Below are positions 16,494-24,558 of a stretch of 64,000 nucleotides of DNA, piece by piece (position 1 is the stretch's first letter; each line of letters begins with the position of its first letter). Under the pieces are notes generated by a model, which had not been told where the DNA came from, ran no database searches, and worked only from the letters and a program-made list of their open reading frames with translations. The translations under genes were made by a program, and so were the position numbers. The stretch spans positions 2,976,001 through 3,040,000 of the forward strand of contig NZ_CP074371.1 of NCBI RefSeq assembly GCF_018362975.1, given 5' to 3'. This DNA is from Nocardia tengchongensis. Lineage in GTDB: Bacteria; Actinomycetota; Actinomycetes; Mycobacteriales; Mycobacteriaceae.

Positions 16494-17351
16494 GTGTCGA
16501 AGATCCTGCTGCAGACAACTATCACCGAGAGCGCCGATGACTGGAACGTCACCCGATTCTCTTTGCTCGCAGCCGAATTGCGTGCCGCGGGCCATGATGT
16601 GACTGCCCGCAATCGGCTCGGCCGGGGCGAGAACGACCCTGTTCTGAGTCGGCTCGACACCACCGATTTCGATCAGCTGTGGCTGCTGGCCGTTGATGTC
16701 GGGAACGGTCTCACCGACGACGAATCCAGGGCCATCGTGCGATTCCGCGAGCGCGGTGGCGGGGTGCTCACCGCACGGGATCACCAGGACCTGGGCAGCT
16801 GCCTACTCGGACTTGGTTCTCTCGGCGAGGTGAACCACTTCCACCTGAGGAACCCCGACCCCGCCCACCAGCGCGATGACCAGGACACCCCGGCGATCTC
16901 GTGGCCCAACTACCATTCCGGCGCGAACGGCGACTACCAGCCGGTCTTCGCGACTGAACCGATCCATGCGCTCCTTCGTACCGACGCGACCCCTGGCGGC
17001 CGGATCGAATGGTTCCCGGCGCACCCGCACGAAGGCGCGGTGTCGGCGTGCGTGCCGGGCGCGACCGTTCTCGCGCAGGGCCGAAGCACGGTGTCGGGCC
17101 GGCGGTTCAACCTTGCCGTCGTGCTCGAGGGGGAGGTAGCGGTGGACGGTCGGCCCATGGGCCGGGCCGTCGCCGAATCCACGTTCCACCACTTCGCCGA
17201 CTACAACTGGGATCTCGACCGCGGCAAACCATCGTTCGTCGGTGAACCACCGGGATCACAGATCAAGGCCGACCCGTCTCGGCTGGCCGTCTACAAGAAC
17301 TACATCCGCAACCTGGCGATGTGGCTGCATCCGGCGGACCGCGACCAGTAG
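16494..17351 (+). CDS. ThuA/class-I GATase-like hypothetical protein
   Basis: Protein of 285 aa starting at GTG 16494 with GAGGAGGAAG upstream, 17 bases after the cupin gene. The pattern MSKILLQTTI, then a strand-turn at DFDQLWLLAVDVGNGLTDDE, then IVRFRERGGGVLTARDH resembles the flavodoxin-like fold of ThuA and glutamine-amidotransferase-like proteins, in which a nucleophile elbow follows such a strand. Here the elbow reads TARDHQD with no Cys, so amidotransferase chemistry is unlikely. Late HFADYNWD and NYIRNLAMWL are also typical of ThuA-like sequences. No signal peptide or membrane segment is seen. It is probably the second gene of an ECF41-controlled operon. The function is unknown and the family call is tentative. 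Confidence 0.55.
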   Translation: MSKILLQTTITESADDWNVTRFSLLAAELRAAGHDVTARNRLGRGENDPVLSRLDTTDFDQLWLLAVDVGNGLTDDESRAIVRFRERGGGVLTARDHQDLGSCLLGLGSLGEVNHFHLRNPDPAHQRDDQDTPAISWPNYHSGANGDYQPVFATEPIHALLRTDATPGGRIEWFPAHPHEGAVSACVPGATVLAQGRSTVSGRRFNLAVVLEGEVAVDGRPMGRAVAESTFHHFADYNWDLDRGKPSFVGEPPGSQIKADPSRLAVYKNYIRNLAMWLHPADRDQ

Positions 17352-17354
17352 GTG

Positions 17355-17404
17355 CATCGATTCGGCGGCTGCGCAGCCGATTTCGCGCAGCCGCCGAATC
17401 GATG
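17355..17404. terminator. Long perfect hairpin between convergent genes
   Basis: Perfect 20-bp stem (17355-17374 with 17385-17404) around a 10-base loop, located between the ThuA-like gene (plus) and the ABM gene (minus). The stem contains CGGCGGCTGCGC. There is no T-tract on either side, but position and symmetry suit a bidirectional terminator. Confidence 0.7.
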
Positions 17405-17414
17405 GCCGGATGCC

Positions 17415-17768
17415 TCAGGATGCGCGGCGTTCGGCGACGACGCGGTAGCTCGCGGATTCCGAGGTGAGGTGAAGTCCGGGATCGTCGAACAAGCGCCGCA
17501 ACGAGGCACGCCATTCGGGATTGCCGGCCGCTTTGTCGAGCGCGAGGCCCGATTCCCATTCGGCCACATGGATGAATCGGGCCTCGGCAGCGTCGGTGAG
17601 CGGCCGGTGCAGGCGCGAGCGGATGAAGCCCGGCTGGGTCGACATGATCCGGGCGTTCTCGTGGTACGCCTCGACGAAATAGTCGGCTTCGGCGGGCGGC
17701 ACCGTATAGCTCTTGATCACGGTGACCGGTCCGTCGACTCCGGTTTCCGAAACCGAGTATTGGCTCAT
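17415..17768 (-). CDS. Antibiotic biosynthesis monooxygenase (ABM) domain protein
   Basis: Small dimeric ferredoxin-like-fold protein of the ABM family, 117 aa. Features are VIKSYTVPPAEADYFVEAY near the start, then GFIRSRLHRPL and FIHVAEWES near the middle, the usual ABM strand pattern. Family members are cofactor-free monooxygenases or heme/quinone-processing enzymes. The ATG at 17768 is set by the family start. No Shine-Dalgarno is visible, and the TGTC of the ECF41-type box ends only 9 bases before the ATG, so the mRNA may be leaderless. It lies 55 bases downstream of the alpha/beta hydrolase gene on the same strand but has its own box. Confidence 0.75.
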   Translation of the reverse strand: MSQYSVSETGVDGPVTVIKSYTVPPAEADYFVEAYHENARIMSTQPGFIRSRLHRPLTDAAEARFIHVAEWESGLALDKAAGNPEWRASLRRLFDDPGLHLTSESASYRVVAERRAS

Positions 17769-17777
17769 ATCCAAAGG

Positions 17778-17804
17778 GACAGGCGAGGATTCGTTTCTGT
17801 GACG
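17778..17804 (-). promoter_or_regulatory. ECF41-type promoter for the ABM gene, leaderless configuration
   Basis: On the minus strand, CGTCACA (17804-17798), 16 bases, TGTC (17781-17778). The ATG at 17768 follows within 10 bases, so transcription would begin at or just before the start codon. Confidence 0.55.
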
Positions 17805-17823
17805 CCTCGCCACCAATGAGCCG

Positions 17824-18558
17824 TCAGCGATCGGCGTTCGATGCCCAGTGCGTTTCGAGAGCCGCCGCGACGTCGGCCGGTCTCTGCAGCACCGTCCAGT
17901 GGTTGCAATCGATCTCCTCGATACGCGAGGCTCGGATATTCGCCGCGAGCTGACGCCCGAACTCGATCTGACACGCTGGGTCGAGGGCGCCCCAGAACAC
18001 CAGGCATGGAGCGGACACATTCGCCAGGGCCGGCTCCCACTCCGCGCCCATGGTCACGGCGGACCGGTAGAGCCTGAGGATGCTGTCCTTCATCGATTCG
18101 TCGACGTGCCGAACCATCTCGTTGGCCGACTCTGGGGGGACGTCGAACCCGACCACCAGATCCGCGGCGAAGGACGTCGGCTCCAACTCGGCCATGAAGC
18201 GGTCGCCCTCGGTCTGGTCCTGCCAAATCCTTGCCAACGGATGCCACACATAACGAGAGCTGATGGGCCCATTGCCGCCCGCCCACGTACGGACCAAGTC
18301 GGGCCGGACCGAGGCGACCCGAGCGGTGAAGATGCAGCCCCAGTCGTGGCCGACCAGATCCACCGGCTCCCCGATGCGCTCGAGCCGATCGATGAGCCAG
18401 TCGACGTACTCCTCTTTGGTGGAACCGAAACCGTTCGGCCGCACCGCACCGAAGCCTGGGAGATCCCACGCCTCCACGTCGGTGCGCGTCAGGTGCCGAC
18501 GCACGGCGTCCCACACTCGGTGTGTGTCGGGGACGCCATGGATGAAGATCGCGGGCAT
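17824..18558 (-). CDS. Alpha/beta hydrolase with Asp nucleophile (epoxide-hydrolase/dehalogenase-like)
   Basis: Alpha/beta hydrolase, 244 aa. HGVPD (7-11) forms the oxyanion-side turn and GHDWG (70-74) places Asp72 at the nucleophile elbow. An Asp rather than Ser there is the mark of epoxide hydrolases, haloalkane dehalogenases and fluoroacetate dehalogenases. GALDP near residue 195 and NHW near residue 220 supply the acid and His. The ATG at 18558 has GAAAGG upstream. No signal peptide is present. The ECF41-type box at 18655-18681 lies 97 bases upstream. Epoxide or reactive electrophile removal would fit a detoxification regulon, but the substrate is not shown. Confidence 0.8.
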   Translation of the reverse strand: MPAIFIHGVPDTHRVWDAVRRHLTRTDVEAWDLPGFGAVRPNGFGSTKEEYVDWLIDRLERIGEPVDLVGHDWGCIFTARVASVRPDLVRTWAGGNGPISSRYVWHPLARIWQDQTEGDRFMAELEPTSFAADLVVGFDVPPESANEMVRHVDESMKDSILRLYRSAVTMGAEWEPALANVSAPCLVFWGALDPACQIEFGRQLAANIRASRIEEIDCNHWTVLQRPADVAAALETHWASNADR

Positions 18559-18654
18559 GCGTTGCGGCCTTTCATTGATTTGAGGTCATGGTCAGCCGAC
18601 GGGCGCGGCGTACCTTCCCGCTTCCCTGGACCGACTCGACAGTTCCGAAGTGTG

Positions 18655-18681
18655 GACCGGACACAGGGCCCTTCTGTGACA
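18655..18681 (-). promoter_or_regulatory. ECF41-type promoter for the alpha/beta hydrolase
   Basis: On the minus strand, TGTCACA (18681-18675), 16 bases, GGTC (18658-18655). The -10 differs by one base from the TGTC seen in five other copies. It is oriented toward the gene starting at 18558. Confidence 0.5.
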
Positions 18682-18700
18682 CCTGCTCCCTCGTCTGCGG

Positions 18701-19261
18701 GTGGCGGCTGTAGCGGCAGTAGGTGTGGTCGCGGGGTGTAATGACGACACCGTGCCGGGCGGGAGCGCCGGTCCCGTGAGCGCGACGACCAGCAGCGCGG
18801 CCGCGGCTGGCGGGACGACGGGAACGCCGGTGACCACCCTGCCCGACCGCGATGCCGCGACTGTGGATGCGCGCGACTTCCAGCAGCAGGAGACCTACTA
18901 CTTCCAGTCGCCGACCGGGAACATCATGTGCGCGTTCACCCCTGCCCACACCTTGGGGATGGGCTGCCAGTTCGAGCACGCCTCGGTCATTCCCGCCGCA
19001 CTGCCGGGCTGCGGAACCCGGCCCGATCGCGCCGTGGCGGTGCAGATCGTCGAAGGCACGGCGAAGTTCCTGTGCACGAGTCAGGGCATCTACGTCGGCG
19101 CGCCCCTCAACGGTGGCAGCAAGGGCGGCGGCAAGGTCCTCGAGTACGGCCAGACCCTCATCGTCCGAGGCACCGCCTGCACCTCCACGACGGCCGGCGT
19201 CCGCTGCGACAGCGGCGGCCACGGCTTCTTCATCGCGGCCGATCAGCAGCAACTCTTCTGA
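18701..19261 (+). CDS. Putative lipoprotein, unknown function
   Basis: Protein of 186 aa whose first residues (MAAVAAVGVVAGC) end in a lipobox-like VVAGC with Cys13. This suggests a membrane-anchored exported lipoprotein. The signal region is unusually short and has no positive charge. An in-frame stop lies at 18677, so no longer start is available except CTG codons; the 5' end is uncertain. After a Ser/Thr/Gly-rich linker comes a compact domain with about five further Cys and the pattern YYFQSPTGNIMCAF and SGGHGFFIAADQQQ, common in exported actinobacterial proteins of unknown role. It is divergent from the alpha/beta hydrolase gene. Confidence 0.6.
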   Translation: MAAVAAVGVVAGCNDDTVPGGSAGPVSATTSSAAAAGGTTGTPVTTLPDRDAATVDARDFQQQETYYFQSPTGNIMCAFTPAHTLGMGCQFEHASVIPAALPGCGTRPDRAVAVQIVEGTAKFLCTSQGIYVGAPLNGGSKGGGKVLEYGQTLIVRGTACTSTTAGVRCDSGGHGFFIAADQQQLF

Positions 19262-19303
19262 CCGTCACCGGGCTCGGCAATTTGCTGGAGATACGCTGTT
19301 GAT

Positions 19304-20065
19304 ATGGAGCCGCCCGAGGTCACCCTCGAAAACTGTGACGCCGTGTACGACTACTACCGCGATCATCGGCAGAATCTGGTGAAGGCGAAGGCGGCGTACT
19401 GGTTGCTCGGGCGCCGCTTCAAGCCGCGGGTGGGTTTCGCGGCCGGGGCGCGGAAAGGGTTGCGGGACTTCATCTCCGCAGGCCGGCCACTGATCATCAG
19501 CATCAATCACCTGTCGGAGCGGGACCCCTACACGGTGAGCGCGGCGGCATGGCGCAGTCCATTGCGGCCGGTCATCGGGCATACCAGGGTGCTGGCCAAG
19601 CATGAAGTGTTCGCCGATCCCACGCTACGGAGCACGCTCGACATGATGGGTGGCATGCCGGTGTTCCGCAGCAAGGACCATGAGAGCTCCTCGGTCAACG
19701 CCGCTTCGGAGCGGTTGATCGACACCTGCGCGGTGGTCATGGCGCGTGGCGACAGCATCGCATTGTTCCCCGAGGGCACCTGCAACACTGTCGACCACAC
19801 GCGGGTGCTCGATCTCGGCGGCGGCATCGGGCACATCGCCTGTCGCGCTCGCGAACTCGGTGCCGACCCGGTGCTGGTCAGCCTCGGACTCAGTTACGGC
19901 CCGCGGCCGGATCCCGCCGCCGAACTCGGCAAGGCGGATGTCCTCTCGGCCAGCTTCTACTTCGGGATGCCGGTCGGCGAACTGCCGGCACAACCCGCCG
20001 ACATCACGAGCATGGCACGCGACGAACTACAGGCCGCGCTCGACGGAGCGGTCGCAGGCTACTGA
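19304..20065 (+). CDS. PlsC-like 1-acylglycerol-3-phosphate acyltransferase family protein
   Basis: Acyltransferase of the PlsC family, 253 aa, predicted to transfer acyl chains to a glycerophospholipid or related acceptor at the inner membrane face. NHLSERD (68-74) supplies the HX4D catalytic motif and FPEGT (155-159) the phosphate-binding motif. The middle GMPVFRSKD fits the family's second block. The ATG at 19304 has GGAGATA about 12 bases upstream. It is convergent with the DUF1772 gene, with 33 bases between their stops. No clear operon partner is present. Confidence 0.8.
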   Translation: MEPPEVTLENCDAVYDYYRDHRQNLVKAKAAYWLLGRRFKPRVGFAAGARKGLRDFISAGRPLIISINHLSERDPYTVSAAAWRSPLRPVIGHTRVLAKHEVFADPTLRSTLDMMGGMPVFRSKDHESSSVNAASERLIDTCAVVMARGDSIALFPEGTCNTVDHTRVLDLGGGIGHIACRARELGADPVLVSLGLSYGPRPDPAAELGKADVLSASFYFGMPVGELPAQPADITSMARDELQAALDGAVAGY

Positions 20066-20098
20066 GCGACGGTCGGGCGGCGGCACTGTGCCCGGACG

Positions 20099-20650
20099 TC
20101 AGCGGCCGAGGCGGCCGTGCTGGACCAGGGCCCAGCACAGGGCGGTGAGGGCGCCGGTGTTGGCGAGGGCGCGGGCGATATTGCCTGTCGGCCAGGGGGT
20201 TTCGGAGTCCTTACGCAACGCGGCGAAGTCGACGAGGCCCTGGGCGTCGGTGGCGGTGGCGAGGTTGTTGTTGAGGGGACGTTGAAGCCCGAGGTGATGA
20301 TCAGGCTCAACAAGTTGAGTGCCGCCGCTACCGCGATCCAGATCAGGACCGGGGCGTAGGTCCGAGCGGAGGTAGAACACGCCCGCCAGGATCGAGAAGG
20401 CAAGGGAGCCCAGGAAGCTCAGCATGAAGACCGGGTTGACGATGACCACGTTGATCTTGTTCATCACCTCGACGAAGGTCTTGTCGTCGAATTTGCCCAG
20501 GCCGATCATCACCGAGCACGCGTAGGCGTAGAACACGCCGGCCAGCAGGCCGGTTGTCACGGCGGCGATGATCAGTGACACGACTCCGAGCGTCGGGGGC
20601 GCTCGGTGTGCGTCCAGTACGTCCTCGGCCGGTAGTCCGCTGTGTGCCAT
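20099..20650 (-). CDS. DUF1772-family membrane protein with two compensating frameshifts
   Basis: Membrane protein of the DUF1772 (anthrone oxygenase-like) family, 183 aa as written. Residues about 20-95 are normal: two hydrophobic helices around GLLAGVFYAYACSVMIGLGKFDDKTFVEVMNKIN. Between about 20360 and 20277 the written frame is not protein-like (LRPGPDLDRGSGGT), whereas the neighbouring frame encodes PVLIWIAVAAALNLLSLIITSGFNVP, the third family helix. The family frame then resumes with LNNNLATATDAQGLVDF. One extra base near 20360 and one missing base near 20277 explain this, both in G runs. The ATG at 20650 has CGGGAG upstream. The biological function of the family is uncertain. Confidence 0.75.
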   Translation of the reverse strand: MAHSGLPAEDVLDAHRAPPTLGVVSLIIAAVTTGLLAGVFYAYACSVMIGLGKFDDKTFVEVMNKINVVIVNPVFMLSFLGSLAFSILAGVFYLRSDLRPGPDLDRGSGGTQLVEPDHHLGLQRPLNNNLATATDAQGLVDFAALRKDSETPWPTGNIARALANTGALTALCWALVQHGRLGR

Positions 20651-20915
20651 GGTCGTTCGCTCCCGTCATCGGTATCGACCTGTTCAGCCTCGGCGGGCCC
20701 GTGGAATCGATCAACGGGGAATTGCGCATGGCCTGATCGGCCGATGTGATTGATAGCGAGACTGCATGATCCGAAGCCGGGGCAACTGAAACGATTATGT
20801 GTCTGAAAACCGTGCGAAACCGGCGGTGAACCGCGAGAATAGCTGTGACTGTGCTGCGAATCTGGCCTTCGCCGCGCGGGAACGGGAACCCTTCGGCGGC
20901 AGAGGAATCGGAACA

Positions 20916-22289
20916 ATGAGCAGGCTGGCGACCTCGTGCGCGGCGATCTTGGTAACCGCGGCCGTGACGGTCGGGACCCCGGGGATCGGCGCCGCGCGGG
21001 CGGAAACGCCTGCCGCACAGTCGTGTACCCCTTACACCGCGATTCTCGCGCCCGGCACCTGGGAGACCCGATCCGACGCCGACCCGACCGTGCCGGTCGG
21101 TTTGCTGCGACCCATCGGCGACGGCCTGCAACGGCAGTTCGGCGACGACATCACCGTGCTCTACGTCAATTACGCCGCCAGCGCCTTCGATCAGGGCCTG
21201 ACCTACGCGCAGTCGTTGGGCACCCTGGAATCCCGCCTGCGCCAGATGGTGAGCGGCCTGTGCGCCAGCACGCGCGTCCTGCTCGCCGGATACAGCCAGG
21301 GCGCGGACGGCGTCGGCGACTTCGCCACCGAGATCGGCAACGGCGAGGGCCCGATCAGCCCCGACCGGGTGGTGGGCGTCGGGCTGGTGGCCGATCCGCA
21401 CCGAGACCCGAAAACCACGCTCTCGCTGGGTACTCCGCAGCCTGGCCACGGCATCGCCGGCACCCGTGGTCAGGATTTCGGCGCGCTCGCCGACCGTGTG
21501 CGCACGGTCTGCGCCGACGGTGACCTGTACTGCTCGCTCAATGCCTCGATGTCGCCGTTCCTGGCCGCGCTCGGTCAGGTCGTCATCGGCAATCCCGCGG
21601 CCATCGCCGCCATCATCCCGCCGGGCACCGATCCCACCACCCTGCTCGCGCAGGCCGTGAAGGTAGGAGCGGGCTGGGCCGCGACCGCGGCGAACTTCCC
21701 CACCGTGCTCTCCGGCATCTCCGGCCTGCAGAGCCTGGTCGAGTCGGGCAATATCACTGCCGCACACCAGATCGCGACCGATGTGAACGTCGCCCTGGCC
21801 CCGATCGTCCAGGCCGCGGCCGGCGTCGATCTGCCGCTCGTCGCCGAGGTGATCCGCGCGGCGGCCGGCGTCGACCCGTCGGGCTGGACCGCCGCCGCCA
21901 GCGTCCTCGCCGATGCCCTGACCCAGATCGACGTCCTGCACATCGCCGAAGTCGCCGGGCATGTCCAGGAAACCCTGTGGCGCACGATCGAATTGATCAA
22001 CCGCGGCGACAAGGTCGGTGCCGGCGTCGAACTGGTGTCGCTCACCTCGGCGGGGCTCGACCTGGCCGGCGCCGTCGTCGGCCCCTTCACCACCGCCATC
22101 CGTCGCGACATCCGCGCCGCCACCCAGACCCTGCTCAGCTTCGGCAACCCCGACAGCCTCAACGACCTGCTGGAGCTGACCCGCCAAGGCGTCGACATGG
22201 CCACCTTCTACGCCTCCAAGGCCCACGTCGACTACGGCGACGACACCCAGTTGATGCTGAACTTCCTCGGATCCCAGGCCGCCTCGTAA
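20916..22289 (+). CDS. Secreted cutinase-fold serine hydrolase with long C-terminal region
   Basis: Exported protein of 457 aa. Residues 1-29 form a signal peptide ending at AARA. The cutinase/PE-PPE-like serine hydrolase domain follows, with GYSQG (125-129) and Ser127 as nucleophile. DPHRDPKT near residue 165 is a candidate for the acid site and GTRGQDFG follows. The last 200 residues are helical and Ala/Val-rich without a recognised domain. The Asp/His of the triad cannot be placed with confidence. The ATG at 20916 has AGAGGAA upstream. Family members hydrolyse cutin, triglycerides or mycolate-type esters in or outside the cell envelope. Confidence 0.75.
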   Translation: MSRLATSCAAILVTAAVTVGTPGIGAARAETPAAQSCTPYTAILAPGTWETRSDADPTVPVGLLRPIGDGLQRQFGDDITVLYVNYAASAFDQGLTYAQSLGTLESRLRQMVSGLCASTRVLLAGYSQGADGVGDFATEIGNGEGPISPDRVVGVGLVADPHRDPKTTLSLGTPQPGHGIAGTRGQDFGALADRVRTVCADGDLYCSLNASMSPFLAALGQVVIGNPAAIAAIIPPGTDPTTLLAQAVKVGAGWAATAANFPTVLSGISGLQSLVESGNITAAHQIATDVNVALAPIVQAAAGVDLPLVAEVIRAAAGVDPSGWTAAASVLADALTQIDVLHIAEVAGHVQETLWRTIELINRGDKVGAGVELVSLTSAGLDLAGAVVGPFTTAIRRDIRAATQTLLSFGNPDSLNDLLELTRQGVDMATFYASKAHVDYGDDTQLMLNFLGSQAAS

Positions 22290-22305
22290 GGTCGCCGCCC
22301 CGCAC

Positions 22306-22331
22306 TGTCGTATTCGCGATCACCCGTTCGT
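22306..22331 (+). promoter_or_regulatory. Candidate ECF-type promoter for the DHFR/DGPF/ECF42 cluster
   Basis: TGTCGTA (22306-22312), 16 bases, CGT (22329-22331), about 48 bases before the GTG at 22380. It resembles ECF promoters with a TGTCG -35 and a CGT/CGA -10, which I recall being described for ECF42. Only one copy is seen, so this is tentative. Confidence 0.3.
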
Positions 22332-22379
22332 GTAGAGGGTGAGCCCGGTATCGGACCGGGCACTGCGGAAGGAGTGATC

Positions 22380-22979
22380 GTGGGCAGGATCATCGCGGTT
22401 GTCAGCCTCACCCTCGACGGCGTCATGCAGGCGCCCGGGAGGGCTGACGAGGACACCCGGGGCGGGTTCACCCGGGGCGGCTGGGCGCAGCCCTACGCGG
22501 ACCCCGAGCAGGGGCGGGTCGTCGGGGCGCACATGGCGGCGTTCGGCGGGGGATTGCTGTTCGGGCGGCGCACCTACGAGGACTTCTACGGCGTGTGGCC
22601 GCAGCGGACCGACAACCCGTTCACGGAGGTGCTGGACCGGACCGAGAAGTTCGTCGCATCGCACACCCTGGCCGAACCGCTGCCGTGGCAGCACTCGACC
22701 CTGCTCTCCGGCGACGCGGTCAGCGCGGTGGGGAAACTCCAACTCGAGCGCCCCGAACTGGACCTCGTCGTGCTCGGCAGCGGCGATCTGCTGCGATCGC
22801 TGATGCCCGCGGGCATGATCGACGAGTACCTGCTGCAGATCCACCCGCTGACGCTGGGCACCGGACAGCGGCTCTTCGACGGTGTGGACCTGGGCGCGTT
22901 GCGGCTGACCGAGAGCGTCACAACGACGACCGGCGTTGTGATCGCCACCTATCGGCCGATGGGAGAGGAGTCGCGGTGA
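22380..22979 (+). CDS. Dihydrofolate reductase-family (RibD C-terminal) protein
   Basis: Protein of 199 aa with the RibD_C/DHFR-like fold that binds NADPH. Typical stretches are VVSLTLDGVMQAPG at the start, GGLLFGRRTYEDFYGVWP near the middle and YLLQIHPLTLGTGQRLFDG near the end. The GTG at 22380 is preferred over the GTG at 22374 because AAGGAG stands 6 bases before it. The stop overlaps the GTG of the following DGPF gene (GTGA), so the two are translationally coupled. It is the first gene of an ECF42-type cluster. Its actual substrate is unknown; classical folate reduction is not implied. Confidence 0.75.
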   Translation: MGRIIAVVSLTLDGVMQAPGRADEDTRGGFTRGGWAQPYADPEQGRVVGAHMAAFGGGLLFGRRTYEDFYGVWPQRTDNPFTEVLDRTEKFVASHTLAEPLPWQHSTLLSGDAVSAVGKLQLERPELDLVVLGSGDLLRSLMPAGMIDEYLLQIHPLTLGTGQRLFDGVDLGALRLTESVTTTTGVVIATYRPMGEESR

Positions 22980-23317
22980 AGCAGTACCTGCTCAGCATCT
23001 ACCAGCCCGCCGAAGGCGATCAGCCGGACAATCTGGACGAGATCATGCGCGACCTGGAGACGCTCAACGACGAGATGCGGGCGGCCGGGGCGTGGGTGTT
23101 CGCGGCCGGGCTGTATCCGCCCAGCACCGCCACCGTGCTGCGGGCCACCGGATCGGAGGTGCTGGTCACCGACGGGCCCTTCGCGGAGGGCAAGGAACAG
23201 ATCGGCGGGTTCACCGTGATCCGGGCGGAAGATCTCGACGCCGCGCTGGAGTGGGCGGGACGGCTCGCCCAGGTCGTCACGTTGCCGATCGAAGTGCGGC
23301 CCGTGCAGGAGCGCTGA
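22976..23317 (+). CDS. YCII/DGPF-domain protein linked to ECF42
   Basis: Small protein of 113 aa with a YCII-related domain containing the DGPF signature at residues 66-69 (VTDGPFAEGKEQIGGF). DGPF proteins are the hallmark partners and presumed targets of ECF42 sigma factors. Start GTG 22976 overlaps the preceding stop and has GGGAGAGGAG upstream. The ECF42 sigma gene begins 10 bases after its stop. The biochemical role of the DGPF family is not established. Confidence 0.8.
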   Translation: MKQYLLSIYQPAEGDQPDNLDEIMRDLETLNDEMRAAGAWVFAAGLYPPSTATVLRATGSEVLVTDGPFAEGKEQIGGFTVIRAEDLDAALEWAGRLAQVVTLPIEVRPVQER

Positions 23318-23326
23318 CCCGTCACG

Positions 23327-24558
23327 ATGGCCGAGAAGAGCAGCGGTGCAATCGATGTGGCGGAGATCGCGAGCGTCTTCGCCACCCAGTACGGGCGCGC
23401 CGTCGCCAGCCTGATCCGCGTCTTCGGTGATGTCGACATCGCCGAAGACGCGGTGCAGGACGCGTTCGCCATCGCGTTGCTGCGCTGGCCCGCGGACGGA
23501 TTGCCGCCCAGCCCGCCCGGCTGGATCATCACCACCGCCCGCAACCGGGCGGTGGATCGGCTACGTCGCGAGGCCGCCCGGCACGACAAATACGCGCAGG
23601 CCGCGCTGCTGCACGCGCGCGACGAACGCGCGCCGGAGGACCCGCTGGGCGACGACCGCCTGCGCTTGATCTTCACTGCTGCCATCCGTCGCTCGCGCGT
23701 CCGGCCCAGGTGGCGCTGACGCTGCGGCTGCTGGGCGGACTCACCACCGAGGAGATCGCCCGCGCCTTCCTGATCCCCGAATCGACACTGGCGCAGCGCA
23801 TCACGCGGGCGAAGGGCAAGATCCGCGACGCCGGTATCCCGTATCGGGTGCCGTCGGCCGCCGAGCTGCCCGCCCGGCTGGACGCGGTGCTGACGGTCGT
23901 CTACCTCATCTTCACCGAGGGGCACACGGCCACCGCGGGTGATCAGCTGATCCGGGCGGACCTGTGCGCGGAGGGGATTCGCCTGGGTCGCGCACTCGCC
24001 GAGCTGATGCCCGACGAGCCGGAGGTTTCGGGGCTGCTGGCGTTGATGCTGCTCACCGAATCCCGTCGCGCCGCTCGCACCGGGCCCGACGGCGGGCTCG
24101 TCCCGCTACCGGAGCAGGATCGGCGGCGCTGGGATCGGGCGCTCATCGACGAGGGTCAGGCGCTGGTTCGAATGTGCTTGCGGCGCAATCGACCCGGCCC
24201 CTACCAGATCCAGGCCGCGATCAACGCCGTGCACGCGGTCGCGCCCACCGCCGAGGACACCGACTGGTCGCAGATCCTCGCCCTGTACGACCAGCTCGAA
24301 ACCCTCGCCCCCGGCCCGATCGTGGCGTTGAATCGTGCCGTGGCACTGGCCGAGGTGCGCGGTCCGGAGGCCGCGCTCGGCGTGCTCGACGGTCTCGACC
24401 TGCGCGATCACTATCTCTTCCACGCTGTCCGGGCCGATCTGCTGCGCCGGCTGGGACGCACGGCGCAGGCCGGGCAGGCCTACGACGCCGCCATCGACCT
24501 CGCCCGTAATCGCGCCGAGCGCGAGTTCCTACTCGATCGGCGCGGGATCCTGCGCTAG
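23327..24558 (+). pseudogene. ECF42 RNA polymerase sigma factor with TPR-like C-terminal extension, frameshifted
   Basis: Sigma factor of the ECF42 group, split by a missing base near 23677. The first part has sigma region 2 ([30 protein letters not shown]) and ends FTAAIRRSR. Adding one T gives [34 protein letters not shown], the family sequence across the join, followed by sigma region 4 and about 200 residues of helical repeats, the C-terminal extension required for ECF42 function. The restored protein has 410 aa. It is immediately downstream of the DGPF gene, the diagnostic arrangement. The 3' end overlaps the nicT stop by 30 bases on the other strand. The break could be a sequencing error. 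Confidence 0.8.

Noticed and set aside
20343..22226. Long minus-strand ORF (627 codons) opposite the cutinase-like gene
   Set aside because: No domain pattern; the plus-strand protein has a signal peptide and GYSQG motif. Its last part is an out-of-frame reading of the DUF1772 gene.
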